Shown one piece after another: positions 20,096 to 20,261 of a stretch of 20,261 bases of DNA. Source of the stretch: Apostichopus leukothele (taxonomy: Eukaryota; Echinodermata; Holothuroidea; Aspidochirotida; Stichopodidae); contig JAAAKB020000009.1 in NCBI GenBank assembly GCA_010014835.2, forward strand, positions 1,362,211 through 1,382,471, written 5' to 3'. How positions within the stretch are numbered: the first letter of the stretch is position 1; each line of letters begins with the position of its first letter. Position numbers and translations under genes: made by a program. The notes beneath the pieces are model-generated. The model saw only the letters and a program-made list of their open reading frames with translations, searched no databases and was not told the origin of the DNA.

Positions 20096-20261
20096 CCAGT
20101 GGCGGAGCTAGGGGTATTGGTCAGGGGGGTCGAGCATGGTCTGTAGGAGCGCTTTCGACACTATCTAAGCGGAGCGCCACCACGGGTTGGCGCGGAGCGT
20201 ACAGAAATTTTTTGAGTAAAGATACTCCCTAGATCGCCGGAAATGACCCTTTCCGGGCCTT
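20096..20261 (+). repeat. Dispersed-repeat copy, plus orientation, cut by window end
   Basis: It begins CCAGTGGCGGAGC (20096-20108), has a G-run near 20125, two GCGGAGCG words (about 20170 and 20192), then AAATTTTTTGAG and a GC-rich end. The same start word occurs at 6393. It has no coding capacity here and probably derives from a non-autonomous element, class unknown. Confidence 0.5.

Noticed and set aside
1-20261. Search for CRISPR arrays, tRNA or rRNA genes, retroviral or Polinton fossils, and toxin or defence genes
   Set aside because: No regularly spaced repeats, complete cloverleaf, reverse transcriptase, integrase, capsid-like or toxin-like reading frame was seen. The only tRNA-like sequence is the SINE head at 6099-6160.

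Overview
The window looks like metazoan nuclear DNA. Inference from sequence only: probably an echinoderm (sea cucumber or a relative) or another marine invertebrate. The reasons are AT-rich non-coding DNA with short scattered repeats, a tRNA-derived SINE, and a dense cluster of TAGCCTA/TAGGCCTA words of a kind I associate with echinoderm DNA. There are no bacterial-style operons and no rRNA, tRNA or CRISPR loci.

One protein-coding gene is clearly supported. It is a minus-strand gene whose 1069-codon reading frame (13132-16341) lies in one exon and encodes a nuclear C2H2 zinc-finger protein. The N-terminal ~690 residues are Gln/Val/Thr- and acid-rich and look like a transactivation or interaction region. 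Then come basic nuclear-localisation-like clusters, nine fingers in a 3+6 arrangement, a basic segment and an acidic serine tail. A strong splice acceptor lies 93 nt upstream of the start codon, so at least one 5' non-coding exon should lie further right. Several GTAAG donor sites and a motif-rich, promoter-like zone occupy about 18.3-19.5 kb. The leader carries two tiny overlapping uORFs.

Layout on the + strand: 1-6.1 kb is non-coding and holds two tiny palindromes with 7-bp flanking repeats (442-481 and 4862-4896), a polypurine tract (3.15-3.65 kb), and a hairpin followed by three 24-bp repeats (5686-5787). At 6.1-6.7 kb there is a SINE with three successive hairpins, a short dispersed-repeat fragment and a 21-bp duplication. 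At 7.1-13.1 kb AT-rich non-coding DNA lies downstream of the zinc-finger gene and may include a long 3' UTR. 13.1-16.4 kb is the coding exon. 16.4-18.5 kb or beyond is the presumed 5' intron. 18.3-19.5 kb is the presumed promoter and 5' exon zone. 19.96-20.26 kb holds two head-to-head fragments of a dispersed repeat, the second cut by the window end.

I found no intact mobile-element gene, no retroviral or Polinton fossil, and no defence-like system. The least expected signal is the pair of tiny palindromes, each flanked by its own perfect 7-bp direct repeat.
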